Below are positions 8,181 to 16,819 of a stretch of 64,000 nucleotides of DNA, piece by piece. The position numbers and the translations under genes are program-made. This DNA comes from an uncultured Eubacteriales bacterium (GTDB taxonomy: Bacteria; Bacillota; Clostridia; Oscillospirales; UBA644), in contig CAKSFN010000001.1 in the NCBI GenBank assembly GCA_934454405.1, forward strand, positions 1 to 64,000. Reading direction: 5' to 3'. Each line of letters begins with the position of its first letter. Positions within the stretch are counted from its first letter, which is position 1. The notes beneath the pieces are model-generated. The model did not search any database. It saw nothing but the letters and a program-made list of their open reading frames with translations, and had not been told where the DNA came from.

Positions 8181-8789
8181 TCAAAACCCGGATTTTCGGG
8201 GGGGGGGGGTAACAGAAACCGTTGATTTTACGGGATTTTCCTCTTGTTTCGGAGAGTGAATGTACAGGTGAAAACCGTCCGGGAGTCCCGCGCTTCCGAA
8301 CTCGGACAAGCGGTTTCTGCTCATCGTCTCAAAAACCTTTTCCTGCAGCGACGCGCGAAACTCCGACGGTGAAAGAGAGAGATTTTTTGAGAAAAACTTG
8401 CTGAAATTCTGCGAAGAAGAAAAACCGGTCTCCTTCGCTATCTCCGAAACGGTGATTTTCGGAGAAAACAGCAGCGCTATTGCGGTTCCGAGCCTGAGTT
8501 CCGTCATATATTCGTGAAAAGTCATTCCGACATTTTCGCGAAAAAGCTTTTCAACGGCTCTTTTGTTCGTATAGAACGCCGAACATAGTATTTTCAGGGT
8601 TTTTTTCGTTTGCAGATCGGTTGTTATAAAAGACAGTATATCGTTGAATTCTTCCGAAAAACAGAGCGGCTTTTGCTGCGCCGTGAAACGAATGTTCAGA
8701 ACCTCGCTGTCTCCGAAAACAGAGTATTCGAAAACGCGTTTGTTTACAATGACAAAAAGAGAATTCTTCTTTGTTTTGACGTCGAGCAT
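8181..8789 (-). CDS. AraC-family transcriptional regulator
   Basis: A 202-residue regulator. The AraC DNA-binding domain covers about residues 60-155: the first helix-turn-helix region includes YTNKRAVEKLFRENVGMTFH, and the second SEIAKETGFSSSQNFSKFFS. The N-terminal 60 residues are too short for a full cupin sensor, so ligand binding is unclear. After the DNA-binding domain there is a roughly 45-residue tail ending VTPPPRKSGF, encoded across a run of 12 cytosines (8198-8209 on the plus strand). Length changes in that run would alter the tail and stop codon. Upstream, TACATC-CGAT-GATGTA (8822-8837) forms a small palindrome in the likely promoter. Target genes are unknown. Confidence 0.75.
   Translation of the reverse strand: MLDVKTKKNSLFVIVNKRVFEYSVFGDSEVLNIRFTAQQKPLCFSEEFNDILSFITTDLQTKKTLKILCSAFYTNKRAVEKLFRENVGMTFHEYMTELRLGTAIALLFSPKITVSEIAKETGFSSSQNFSKFFSKNLSLSPSEFRASLQEKVFETMSRNRLSEFGSAGLPDGFHLYIHSPKQEENPVKSTVSVTPPPRKSGF
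8198..8209. repeat. 12-base homopolymeric G tract
   Basis: Twelve consecutive G on the plus strand, inside the last codons of the AraC-family gene. It is the longest G or C run noticed in the window. Confidence 0.9.
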
Positions 8790-8837
8790 GTGCTTTTTTC
8801 CTTTCTTTTACATAAAGAATACATCATCGGATGTAAA

Positions 8838-9144
8838 AAGTAAAGAATTTTTTCTGTTCGCGCCTCATTATAAAACAAATACGTTCCGATAGGAAACGCG
8901 GTTGTATTTTTTGACTTTCGAAACTATGAGACGACCGTTTTTCGGGTTTTCCTCACCGCCTCGTATATTTTATCGTATTTGATGTCCTTTTTTCGGGACT
9001 TTGCCGCGGCGCCTCCGTCGGACAACCGCTTTTGCGGACTGCATTTATCGGAGAGCCCCGTTTTTTGCCAAGCATACAAAAAAAATGCCTGCGGCAAAGT
9101 CTCGTCCGCCGTATCCGCGCTCTTGCAAAAGCCGTTTTTTACGC
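8838..9144. other. Intergenic region without a supported gene
   Basis: About 300 bases between the araC-type gene and the plsY terminator. The araC promoter region is at the left end. A 9-base inverted repeat (GACTTTGCC near 8998 and GGCAAAGTC near 9093) encloses about 86 bases. Open frames here lack ribosome sites and overlap plsY antisense, so I do not call a gene. Confidence 0.5.
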
Positions 9145-9170
9145 AAAAAAAAGAAGCCCCGAAGGGCTTC
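9145..9170 (-). terminator. plsY intrinsic terminator
   Basis: On the minus strand GAAGCCC-TTCG-GGGCTTC is followed by eight U. It starts 20 bases after the plsY stop. Confidence 0.85.
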
Positions 9171-9189
9171 GTCCTTAAATATAACTTTG

Positions 9190-9852
9190 TTATTTTTTCG
9201 GTATAAATCGTTTTTCTTCGCCTCTGGCAAGCCGCTGTATGTTCTCCCTGTGCATAAATATCGCAAGCGCTCCGACAAAAAGACTTAAAACGATATCGGG
9301 AACGCAGGGCGTGACGAAGATCGAAAACAGCGTGCCCGAAACCGCGAGAGCCGCCGCCGCGCAAACGGAGGAAAGAGAGACTATTTTTGAAAGAATGAAA
9401 ACGAGAATAAATGTTCCGAGCGCTATACAGCCGACGCGCCAGTCAACGGCGATCGCCGCCGAAAGCCCGACGGAGATGGCTTTTCCGCCCTTGAACTTAT
9501 AATAAAGAGGAAAACAGTGTCCGAACACGCAGCAGCAGCCCGCAACGCATTTTCCTGTTTGTTGAAGCAGTTCGATATCCGCGCCGAGCGGGTAAAAAGA
9601 GTTTATCAGAAGAATTATGTAATATCCGCCGAGCGTTGCCAGCGCCGCCTTTGCGACGTCGAGAAAAAGAACGAGAAATCCGAATTTTAACCCGAACACC
9701 CGCGCAACATTCGTCGCTCCCGCGTTTCCGCTGCCTTGCGAGCGGACGTCCTTTTTGAAGCGCAGTTTTCCGAAAATTATCGAATTGCTGACAGAGCCGA
9801 GCAGATATGCGAGTATTCCGATGCAGACGTATATGATAACTTTTATTGCCAT
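9190..9852 (-). CDS. plsY: Acyl-phosphate:glycerol-3-phosphate acyltransferase PlsY
   Basis: A 220-residue integral membrane enzyme that transfers an acyl group from acyl-phosphate to glycerol-3-phosphate, the first step of phospholipid synthesis in most Gram-positives. Family motif 1 is visible as GSVSNSIIFGK followed by SQGSGNAGATNVAR; motif 2 is GHCFPLYYKFKGGKAISVG. Five hydrophobic segments are seen, and the length is usual for the family. It is a single-gene unit with its own promoter (9882-9910) and terminator. Confidence 0.95.
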   Translation of the reverse strand: MAIKVIIYVCIGILAYLLGSVSNSIIFGKLRFKKDVRSQGSGNAGATNVARVFGLKFGFLVLFLDVAKAALATLGGYYIILLINSFYPLGADIELLQQTGKCVAGCCCVFGHCFPLYYKFKGGKAISVGLSAAIAVDWRVGCIALGTFILVFILSKIVSLSSVCAAAALAVSGTLFSIFVTPCVPDIVLSLFVGALAIFMHRENIQRLARGEEKRFIPKK

Positions 9853-9881
9853 AATTCTTCTCCGTTTGAGTTATTATATAA

Positions 9882-9910
9882 AGTATATCATATTTTTTCT
9901 GTTTTTTCAA
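9882..9910 (-). promoter_or_regulatory. Sigma-A promoter of plsY
   Basis: TTGAAA (9905-9910) and TATACT (9882-9887) on the minus strand, 17-base spacer, 30 bases before the plsY ATG. Confidence 0.7.
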
Positions 9911-9972
9911 TATGAAAAAGGAAACTCCGCTGTCTTTTTTCGGACTTTTCCGTATTACCTTGGTTTTTCCGA

Positions 9973-10001
9973 TTGACAAAACAGGGTTTATCGTATATAC
10001 T
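9973..10001 (+). promoter_or_regulatory. Sigma-A promoter of the PAQR gene
   Basis: TTGACA at 9973-9978 and TATACT at 9996-10001, 17-base spacer, directly followed by a perfect palindrome. Confidence 0.8.
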
Positions 10002-10026
10002 GTATGTAGTTTTTAAAACTACATAC
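10002..10026. promoter_or_regulatory. Perfect palindromic operator at the PAQR promoter
   Basis: GTATGTAGTTTT and its exact complement AAAACTACATAC are separated by one T. The 25-base palindrome starts right after the -10 box and covers the expected transcription start, where a bound dimeric repressor would block initiation. There is almost no loop, so a DNA operator is more likely than an RNA hairpin. No regulator gene is adjacent. Confidence 0.65.
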
Positions 10027-10054
10027 GGCAAAAACCGTCTTGAAAGGAAGAAAC

Positions 10055-10726
10055 ATGAAGCGAACAAAACTCAAAGACAGACAGCTTCCCGATTATACGA
10101 AAGGCGAAGAGATTTTCAATATGGTCACCCATATCGTGGGCGGCGCGCTCGGCGTTGCGTATCTTGTGCTCTGCGTTATTTACGCCGCGACCCATTCCGA
10201 CCCGTACTCCGTTGTTTCCGCCTCCGTTTACGGCGCTTCCGTCGTCGTGCTTTTTACGGTCTCCTCCGTATATCACGGGCTTCGCGTCGAAAAAGGCAAA
10301 AAGGTGATGCAGGTGCTTGACCACTGCGTTATATATTTTATGATAGCCGGAACGTATACGCCGCTCACTCTCTGCACTTTGCGCGAACAGAATCCCGCGC
10401 TCGGCTGGACTGTATTCGGCATCGTCTGGGGTACGTCCGCATTTGCGGCGCTTCTCAATGCGATTGATTTGAAAAAATATAAGGTTTTTTCGATTATCTC
10501 TTATCTGGCGATAGGCTGGTGCGTCATTTTCACCGCAAAACCGGTTCTGAACGGCATCGGAACCGCGGGCTTTATCTGGCTTCTGGCAGGCGGCGTTATG
10601 TATTCGATAGGCGCGGTATTCTATCTGTTCGGCCACAAAAAAAGATATATTCATTCCGTTTTTCATATCTTCATAGACCTTGCGAGCGTGTGCCACTTTG
10701 TTTGCATACTGTTCTATGTTCTGTAA
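10055..10726 (+). CDS. PAQR / hemolysin III family membrane protein
   Basis: A 223-residue seven-transmembrane protein. Family metal-site motifs are visible: SSVYHG in the second segment region, DHCVIYFMIAGTYTP, and the C-terminal HSVFH. PAQR proteins (YqfA, HlyIII, adiponectin receptors) bind zinc; several are linked to membrane fluidity or lipid amide hydrolysis, while the haemolysin name is historical. I chose the ATG at 10055 because AAAGGAAG sits at 10044-10050; an upstream frame extension overlaps that site. Monocistronic, with a promoter-overlapping palindrome and a terminator at 10744. Confidence 0.9.
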   Translation: MKRTKLKDRQLPDYTKGEEIFNMVTHIVGGALGVAYLVLCVIYAATHSDPYSVVSASVYGASVVVLFTVSSVYHGLRVEKGKKVMQVLDHCVIYFMIAGTYTPLTLCTLREQNPALGWTVFGIVWGTSAFAALLNAIDLKKYKVFSIISYLAIGWCVIFTAKPVLNGIGTAGFIWLLAGGVMYSIGAVFYLFGHKKRYIHSVFHIFIDLASVCHFVCILFYVL

Positions 10727-10743
10727 TCGGTTCGGATAAAAAG

Positions 10744-10780
10744 CGGAGCCGTAAAAAAACATTCGTTTTTTACGGCTCCG
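10744..10780. terminator. Bidirectional terminator, GGAGCCGT type
   Basis: CGGAGCCGTAAAAAA pairs with TTTTTTACGGCTCCG around a short loop. It separates the convergent PAQR and ABC exporter genes. It is a variant of the GGGGCTGT hairpins elsewhere in the window. Confidence 0.8.
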
Positions 10781-10836
10781 TTATATTTCTTATTGTCTTA
10801 TCGTTTTTTTTGCGGTCCGGGCATTTTTAACATCCC

Positions 10837-12744
10837 CTATTCCAGCTCAAAAGCTCCTGTATACAATTGATAATATGTTCCTTTTTGGGCAATCAGTTGT
10901 TCGTGGCTGCCGCGCTCGATTATTCTGCCGTGGTCAAGAACCATTATGACATCGGAGTTCATAACCGTTGAAAGGCGGTGGGCGATAACGAACACCGTTC
11001 TGCCCTCCATAAGCTTATCCATCCCGCGCTGAACGATCGCTTCCGTTCTTGTGTCTATCGAGGAAGTCGCCTCGTCAAGAATCATAACCGGAGGATCCGC
11101 AACGGCGGCTCTCGCGATTGCAATCAGCTGTCTTTGCCCCTGCGAAAGGTTTGAGCCGTTGTTTGAAAGCTCGGTTTCGTAACCGTTCGGCAGGCGCGTT
11201 ATAAAGTCGTCCGCGCCCGCAAGCTTTGCCGCTGCAATACATTCTTCGTCCGTCGCGTCAAGGTTGCCGTAGCGGATATTGTCCATAACCGTGCCGGAAA
11301 AAAGGTTCGTGTCCTGCAAAACTATGCCGAGGCTGCGGCGCAGGTCGGGTTTTTTTATTTTATTGATGTTTATTCCGTCATAACGGATTTTTCCGTCCGC
11401 TATATCGTAAAAACGGTTTATAAGGTTTGTTATCGTTGTTTTGCCCGCTCCGGTCGCGCCGACAAACGCAACCTTTTGACCCGGTTCCGCATAGACCGAA
11501 ACATTATGCAGCACGGTTTTATCGGGTGTATATCCGAAATCGACGTCCGTCATACGCACATCGCCTTTGAGCGGCGTGTACGTCAGCGTTCCGTCCGTGT
11601 GGGGATGCTTCCACGCCCATTTTCCCGTATGCTCGGCGGTTTCGACGATATTGCCGTTTTCGTCCGTTTTTGCGTTGACCAGCGTAACGTAACCGTTGTC
11701 CTCCTCGGGCTTTTCGTCGATGAGTTCAAAAATTCTCGACGCGCCCGCAAGCGCCATAACAACGGAGTTTATCTGCTGTGAAAGCTGGTTGACGTTACCC
11801 GTGAACTGCTTTGTCATATTCAGGAACGGAACGATGATATCTATGCTGAACGCAAGCCCCGAGAGCGCGAGGTTCGGCGTTCCCGAAATGAGGAAGATGC
11901 CGCCGACGAGAGCAATGATAACATAAAGCACGTTGCCTATATTCATCAGTATCGGACCGAGAGTGTTCGCATAGGCGTGCGCTTTTCTGTTGCTTTCGTA
12001 AAGGTCGTTGTTAAGCTTTTCGAAGTCTTCCGTACATTCGGGCTCGTGACAGAAAACCTTGACCACTTTCTGCCCGTTCATCGTTTCCTGAACGAAGCCT
12101 TCCTGTTTGCCTATCGTGCGTTGAAGCTCAACGAAATACTTTGCCGAGCCGCCGCCTATCTTTTTGGAAATAAGCGTCATCAGCACCACGCCGAGAAGTA
12201 TTATAAGCGTCATCCAAACGCTGTACCAAAGCATTATTGCAAGCACGGAAATCACGATAACGCCGCATTGAACAAGCGTCGGAAGGGACTGCGAAACAAG
12301 CTGGCGGAGAGTGTCGATATCATTTGTGTAGTAACTCATGATATCGCCGTGCTTATGCGTGTCGAAATATCTTATCGGAAGATTTTGCATTCCGTTGAAC
12401 ATCTCGGCTCTCATCTTGTAGAGAAAACCCTGCGTTATATACGCCATAAGCTGGCTGTAAAGCGTTATCGTAACGATGGAAAGAACGTAAAAACCGATAA
12501 GCAGAAGCACTTTCGGAATTATCTGCGCGCTTGCCGCCGTCCAATCCCCGCTCTTTGCAAACGTGCCGATGACCGCAAGCACCTTTTGCAGAAAGATCGC
12601 CGGGATAGAGGACGCGACCGCCGAAAAGATTATGCAGACTATCGTTAACGGAACAAGAACGGGATAGAATTTGAAAAGCATTTTCAGAATTCTTCTTAAA
12701 ACGCCTTTCTGCATTTGCGGGCGCGGCTTTTCAGTCTGCTTCAT
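10837..12744 (-). CDS. ABC exporter, half-transporter with consensus ATPase site
   Basis: A 635-residue type IV ABC half-transporter: six membrane segments (about 30-310), then an ATPase domain. Walker A is GATGAGKTT, the signature is LSQGQ and Walker B is MILDEATSS, with the catalytic Glu present. An unusual insertion of about 50 residues rich in charged residues and ending KWAWKHPHTDGT separates the membrane and ATPase domains. It overlaps the partner gene by 14 bases. I chose the ATG at 12744 because GGAGGTG lies seven bases upstream. With its partner it should form a heterodimeric multidrug or lipid exporter of the LmrCD/TM287-288 type; the substrate is unknown. Confidence 0.9.
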   Translation of the reverse strand: MKQTEKPRPQMQKGVLRRILKMLFKFYPVLVPLTIVCIIFSAVASSIPAIFLQKVLAVIGTFAKSGDWTAASAQIIPKVLLLIGFYVLSIVTITLYSQLMAYITQGFLYKMRAEMFNGMQNLPIRYFDTHKHGDIMSYYTNDIDTLRQLVSQSLPTLVQCGVIVISVLAIMLWYSVWMTLIILLGVVLMTLISKKIGGGSAKYFVELQRTIGKQEGFVQETMNGQKVVKVFCHEPECTEDFEKLNNDLYESNRKAHAYANTLGPILMNIGNVLYVIIALVGGIFLISGTPNLALSGLAFSIDIIVPFLNMTKQFTGNVNQLSQQINSVVMALAGASRIFELIDEKPEEDNGYVTLVNAKTDENGNIVETAEHTGKWAWKHPHTDGTLTYTPLKGDVRMTDVDFGYTPDKTVLHNVSVYAEPGQKVAFVGATGAGKTTITNLINRFYDIADGKIRYDGININKIKKPDLRRSLGIVLQDTNLFSGTVMDNIRYGNLDATDEECIAAAKLAGADDFITRLPNGYETELSNNGSNLSQGQRQLIAIARAAVADPPVMILDEATSSIDTRTEAIVQRGMDKLMEGRTVFVIAHRLSTVMNSDVIMVLDHGRIIERGSHEQLIAQKGTYYQLYTGAFELE

Positions 12745-14476
12745 GCGCTGCACCTCCGTTCGTCTGCTGCTCAAACACTTCGCGGTATATTCCGCTTGTC
12801 CTCAGCAGTTCTTCGTGCGTGCCTTTTGCGGAGATCCTGCCGTTTTCCATAACGATTATCATATCCGCGTCCTGCACCGACGAAATTCGCTGGGCAATGA
12901 TTATTTTCGTCGTTTCGGGGATAAAGCTTTTGAATCCCGCGCGTATCATTGCGTCGGTTTTGGTATCGACCGCCGAGGTTGAGTCGTCAAGAATAAGTAT
13001 CTTCGGCTTTTTCAGCAGGGCACGGGCGATGCATAGCCTCTGCTTCTGTCCTCCGGAAACGTTCGTTCCTCCCTGTTCGATGTGAGTGTCGTAACCGTCC
13101 GGAAAGGACGAAACGAACTCATCCGCCTGCGCAAGCCTGCACGCTTCGAGAATTTCCTCGTCTGTCGCGTCCGCGTTGCCCCAGCGCAGGTTTTCCTTGA
13201 TCGTTCCGGAAAAAAGCAGGTTTTTCTGCAAAACCATCGCAACGCTGTCGCGAAGCGTTTTTATATCGTAATCGCGAACATCCGCGCCGCCGACGCGAAC
13301 GGAGCCTTCGCTTGCGTCGTAAAGTCTCGGAATCAGCTGAACGAGCGTCGATTTTGACGAGCCGGTACCGCCGATTATACCCACGGTCATACCCGATCGG
13401 ATATGAAGATCAATGTCAGAAAGCGCGAATTTCTGCGCCTTTTCCGAATATCTGAAACTTACGCCGTCAAAGTCTATCGAGCCGTCCGCGACCTCGGTTA
13501 TCGGGCTTTCCGGTTCTGCCATATCGGGCTTTTCGTCAAGCACTTCGCAGATACGCTTTGCCGATTCCGCGGACATCGTCAGCATAACGTATATCATCGA
13601 AATCATCATCAGCGACATCAGAATAGCCATTCCGTAATTCAGCATCGCCGAAAGCTGACCGACGCCGAGCCCGTTCTGCCCGGTTATGACAAGGCGCGAC
13701 CCGACGAGCAGCACAAACGCCATATTGAAATAGACGCAGATCTGCATAAGGGGAGTGTTAAGCGCGACTATGCGTTCCGCAAAGGTGAAATCGCGGCGGA
13801 TGCTTTCCGCTTCCCTGTCAAATTTCTGCTTTTCGTATTCTTCTCTGGCAAAGCCTTTTACAACTCTCATTCCGCGAACATTTTCTTCTATCGACTCGTT
13901 CAGATTGTCGTATCTTTTGAAGACCCTTCTGAAAGCGGGCATCGCAAACTTCGCGATAAGCGCAAGACCGACGATGAGCAGCGGAACGACGATAACGAAC
14001 GCCATCGCCAGCGAACCGCCCATATAATAAGCCATAATAATGGAAAAAACAAACATCAGCGGACTGCGTATGGCTATTCGTATTATCATCATAAACGACA
14101 TCTGAACATTGGTCACGTCCGTTGTCAGACGCGTTACAAGCGACGCGGACGAGAACCTGTCGATGTTTTTGAAAGTAAAAGACTGAATTTTGGAAAAAAT
14201 ATCGCTTCTCAGGTTTTTTGCGAAGCCTGCCGACGCCTTCGCGCAGGTGAAGCCCGCGATGCCTCCGCATGTCAGCGACGCCACCGCCATTCCGACAAGT
14301 ATAAGCCCCGTTTTAAGAATTTCCGCGATATCCGCGCCGTCGTTGATATGATTGATAAGCTGCGCGGTTATAAACGGTATAAGCGTTTCGATAAGCGCTT
14401 CCCCGACAATGAAAACAAGCGTCAGAACGGAAGACGCTTTATATTCGCGTACACATTTTGCAAGTTTTTTTATCAT
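12731..14476 (-). CDS. ABC exporter, half-transporter with degenerate ATPase site
   Basis: A 581-residue ABC half-transporter with six membrane segments and a C-terminal ATPase. Walker A reads GGTGSSKST, with Ser where the last Gly usually is, and Walker B reads LILDDSTSAVD, with Asp in place of the catalytic Glu. The signature SGGQ is intact. One catalytically weak and one consensus site is the known pattern of heterodimeric exporters such as TM287/288, so pairing with the next gene is well supported. A 28-codon leader ORF ends in an ATGA overlap with this start, and a consensus promoter lies 139-167 bases upstream. Confidence 0.9.
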   Translation of the reverse strand: MIKKLAKCVREYKASSVLTLVFIVGEALIETLIPFITAQLINHINDGADIAEILKTGLILVGMAVASLTCGGIAGFTCAKASAGFAKNLRSDIFSKIQSFTFKNIDRFSSASLVTRLTTDVTNVQMSFMMIIRIAIRSPLMFVFSIIMAYYMGGSLAMAFVIVVPLLIVGLALIAKFAMPAFRRVFKRYDNLNESIEENVRGMRVVKGFAREEYEKQKFDREAESIRRDFTFAERIVALNTPLMQICVYFNMAFVLLVGSRLVITGQNGLGVGQLSAMLNYGMAILMSLMMISMIYVMLTMSAESAKRICEVLDEKPDMAEPESPITEVADGSIDFDGVSFRYSEKAQKFALSDIDLHIRSGMTVGIIGGTGSSKSTLVQLIPRLYDASEGSVRVGGADVRDYDIKTLRDSVAMVLQKNLLFSGTIKENLRWGNADATDEEILEACRLAQADEFVSSFPDGYDTHIEQGGTNVSGGQKQRLCIARALLKKPKILILDDSTSAVDTKTDAMIRAGFKSFIPETTKIIIAQRISSVQDADMIIVMENGRISAKGTHEELLRTSGIYREVFEQQTNGGAAHEAD

Positions 14477-14559
14477 CCGTCAAAAAATTCCTTTCCCACA
14501 GTTCCTCTCAAAAATACGCCCACATCGGACAACGCGTTTGTCATTCCGACTGCGGGCAT
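14473..14559 (-). CDS. Leader ORF of the ABC exporter operon
   Basis: A 28-codon ORF (begins MPAVGMTNAL, ends GKEFFDG). GGAGGTG lies at 14569-14575, nine bases before its ATG and stronger than the exporter's own site. Its TGA overlaps the exporter ATG as ATGA, so translation of the two is likely coupled. It lies between the promoter and the exporter. The peptide is not recognisable. It may be a regulatory leader or just a coupling device. Confidence 0.5.
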   Translation of the reverse strand: MPAVGMTNALSDVGVFLRGTVGKEFFDG

Positions 14560-14614
14560 ATTGCGCGGCACCTCCAACGCGCCGCTTTGCGGATAATTAA
14601 AATAGATTTATAAA

Positions 14615-14643
14615 ATTTTAGCACAGATTTTTTTTGATGTCAA
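14615..14643 (-). promoter_or_regulatory. Sigma-A promoter of the ABC exporter operon
   Basis: TTGACA (14638-14643) and TAAAAT (14615-14620) on the minus strand with a 17-base spacer. Confidence 0.7.
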
Positions 14644-14692
14644 CTGAAATTGTGTAGTAACTCGCCGAAAAAAATGAAAACTTTTCGCTTCT

Positions 14693-16234
14693 TCACAGCA
14701 GAGGAGCGATTATTTTCATGACGAACGCCAGCGCTTTTCCGAACGGGGAGCGCCGCTTCATTTCCGATATCGAACAGCGGTGACACTTTTCAAACGTTTC
14801 GAGAAAATCCGCTTTGACGGAGGACACCGCCGCCGAACGGTACAGCAGCGTTCCGCACTCGAAATGCAGAAAAAGACTTCTGTAATCGAGGTTCGCGGTT
14901 CCCACGGTTGCCAGCTTATCGTCCGAAACGAACATTTTCGCATGCACGAAGCCGGGCGTGTATTCGTATATTTTCACACCTGCCCTCAAAAGCGGCATAT
15001 AGTTTGCGCGCGTGGCCTCGAAAACAAGCTTTTTGTCGGGAATATGCGGCGTGATTATCCGCACGTCAACGCCCGCCTTTGCCGCGTTTTTGATCGAGGT
15101 CTCCATCGCGTCGTCGAGAATGAGATACGGCGTTGTTATGTAGACGTAATCCTTTGCGCGCTCGATTATGTTCATATATATGTTTTCGCAGACATTCTCC
15201 GCGTCGTGCGGACTGTCCGAATAAGGCTGAACGAACCCGTCGTTCTGCTCCTTTTCAAAAAGCTCGAACTCGTCCGGTCTGAATTTCTCAAAATCCTCGT
15301 CTCCGCCCGCCGCGTATTGCCACATCGTTAAAAACATAACTGTCATCGACCATGCGGCGTCGCCGCTCAGCATAACGGCGGTGTCCTTCCAATGTCCGAA
15401 GCGGACGACCTTGTTTGCGTATTCGTCCGCAAGATTGACGCCACCCGTGAAAGCGGTATGACCGTCAACCACGCATATTTTGCGGTGGTCGCGGTTATTC
15501 AGCCTTGAAGTCATAACGGGAATAAACGGGCTGAAAGTTCTTGCTTTGATCCCGAATTTTTCAAGCTTTTCAAAGTAGCGGTAGGGCAGCTTTGAAACGC
15601 ATCCGAAGTCGTCGTAAAGCACGCGCACGTCAACGCCCTGCGCCGCCTTGCGCTTCAGCACCTCGAGAATGCCGTTCCAGACCTCGCCCTCCTCGATGAT
15701 GAAATATTCGAGAAAAATATATCTGCGCGCCGATTCAAGCTCCCATTTAAGACGGTCGAGCTTTTCCTCCCCGAGCGAAAAATACGTTACCCCCGTGTTG
15801 TCATAAACGGGATACGCGGCGCGGTCCGCGATATACTTGCATATACGGTAAACGTCCCTGTCCTCGTCGTAAAGCCGCGCCATAACGGCCTCGTTCTGCT
15901 CGCAAAATCTGCGCGGCTTATCCTCAAAAAGCCGCATTTTTCTTCTTCGTCTGATTGTTGTTTTATCCGCGCCGTAAAGCAAAAACATAACTATTCCGAA
16001 GATGGGAACGGCAAGGATGAACATAACCCAGACTATCTTGTAATCGGGCGGACGCTCGTCGTCGTTTATCAGCCAGACGGTGCATATAACGGCGGCGATA
16101 TCGCAAAAAATATAGAAATACGTAAAGTACCTGTTGACCGCCATAAAAACGGCTGCCATCGCCGCGATCTGCAACACGAGCAGAACACCGACGACGACAA
16201 TTCTGCTGAAAATGAAATTGAAGACCTTTTTCAT
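14693..16234 (-). CDS. cls: Cardiolipin synthase (phospholipase D family)
   Basis: A 513-residue membrane enzyme that condenses two phosphatidylglycerol molecules to cardiolipin. Two N-terminal membrane segments (about 8-33 and 38-88) precede two phospholipase D domains, each with an HxKx4D motif: HRKICVVD in the first half and HAKMFVSD in the second. Both catalytic His and Lys are present and the length is usual for the family. It stands alone on the minus strand between the exporter and the dockerin protein; I see no clear promoter in the short gap upstream. Confidence 0.95.
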   Translation of the reverse strand: MKKVFNFIFSRIVVVGVLLVLQIAAMAAVFMAVNRYFTYFYIFCDIAAVICTVWLINDDERPPDYKIVWVMFILAVPIFGIVMFLLYGADKTTIRRRRKMRLFEDKPRRFCEQNEAVMARLYDEDRDVYRICKYIADRAAYPVYDNTGVTYFSLGEEKLDRLKWELESARRYIFLEYFIIEEGEVWNGILEVLKRKAAQGVDVRVLYDDFGCVSKLPYRYFEKLEKFGIKARTFSPFIPVMTSRLNNRDHRKICVVDGHTAFTGGVNLADEYANKVVRFGHWKDTAVMLSGDAAWSMTVMFLTMWQYAAGGDEDFEKFRPDEFELFEKEQNDGFVQPYSDSPHDAENVCENIYMNIIERAKDYVYITTPYLILDDAMETSIKNAAKAGVDVRIITPHIPDKKLVFEATRANYMPLLRAGVKIYEYTPGFVHAKMFVSDDKLATVGTANLDYRSLFLHFECGTLLYRSAAVSSVKADFLETFEKCHRCSISEMKRRSPFGKALAFVMKIIAPLL

Positions 16235-16257
16235 ATATAAACCCGTAAATTACAGTG

Positions 16258-16284
16258 ACGGCGGCATTATTTCAATGCCGCCGT
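16258..16284. terminator. Hairpin between dockerin and cls genes
   Basis: ACGGCGGCATT pairs with AATGCCGCCGT around a five-base loop. The T-rich stretch is on the plus-strand side, yet the neighbouring genes are on the minus strand, so its termination role is uncertain. Confidence 0.4.
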
Positions 16285-16303
16285 AATGTTTTTTCTTTTT
16301 CGA

Positions 16304-16645
16304 TCAGTTTATTCCGAGAATCTCTCTGAGCCTTGCGTAGTCATAGTCGTCCTTAAACGGGGGGAATTCGGAATCCGGTTTATTGGCGACTTTGTACAGA
16401 AGAAGCATCGCGTCCACGATATCAACGGAATAATCCTGATTGATATCCATCGCTTCGGGGTCCGGAATGTCCCGAACATCTTTCTTTCCTGCAACATAAT
16501 AGAGCAGCAGCATAGCGTCGGAGATATCAACTTCTCCTCCGACGGAACCATCGCAATTGCCTCTTGAATCGGCGCTTGCAAAAGCGGAAAGTCCCATTCC
16601 GAGCATAATGACTATGGCGCAGAGCAACGCAATTATTTTTTTCAT
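16304..16645 (-). CDS. Secreted protein consisting of a dockerin-like domain
   Basis: A 113-residue protein with a signal peptide (MKKIIALLCA through AFASA) and then two dockerin type I-like repeats: DISDAMLLLYYVAG (about residues 40-53) and DINQDYSVDIVDAMLLLY (about 67-84). The second calcium loop is canonical (D-x-N-x-D-x-x-V-D-x-x-D); the first is degenerate, with NCDGSVGGEVD. Dockerins bind cohesins in cellulosomes or assemble other surface complexes, but here there is no enzyme domain attached. I chose the ATG at 16645 because GGAGG lies upstream and a clear signal peptide starts there. No cohesin is in the window. Confidence 0.75.
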   Translation of the reverse strand: MKKIIALLCAIVIMLGMGLSAFASADSRGNCDGSVGGEVDISDAMLLLYYVAGKKDVRDIPDPEAMDINQDYSVDIVDAMLLLYKVANKPDSEFPPFKDDYDYARLREILGIN

Positions 16646-16819
16646 ATCCGAAGATCCTCCGTTTTTTCGCTTAGCTTCGCAACGCCGAAAAGATCGGCTT
16701 TCGCGACGGCTTATCATATTATACGAGCATATTATAGCATACTTTTTTCCATAAAGCAAGAGGAAAAGAAAAGTTTGATAAAATATTTCAAATTCTCTTT
16801 TGCTCTGCGATCGCGGGCC

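Noticed and set aside
8924..9364. 146-residue minus-strand open frame
   Set aside because: It overlaps plsY out of frame, has no ribosome site and crosses the plsY terminator.
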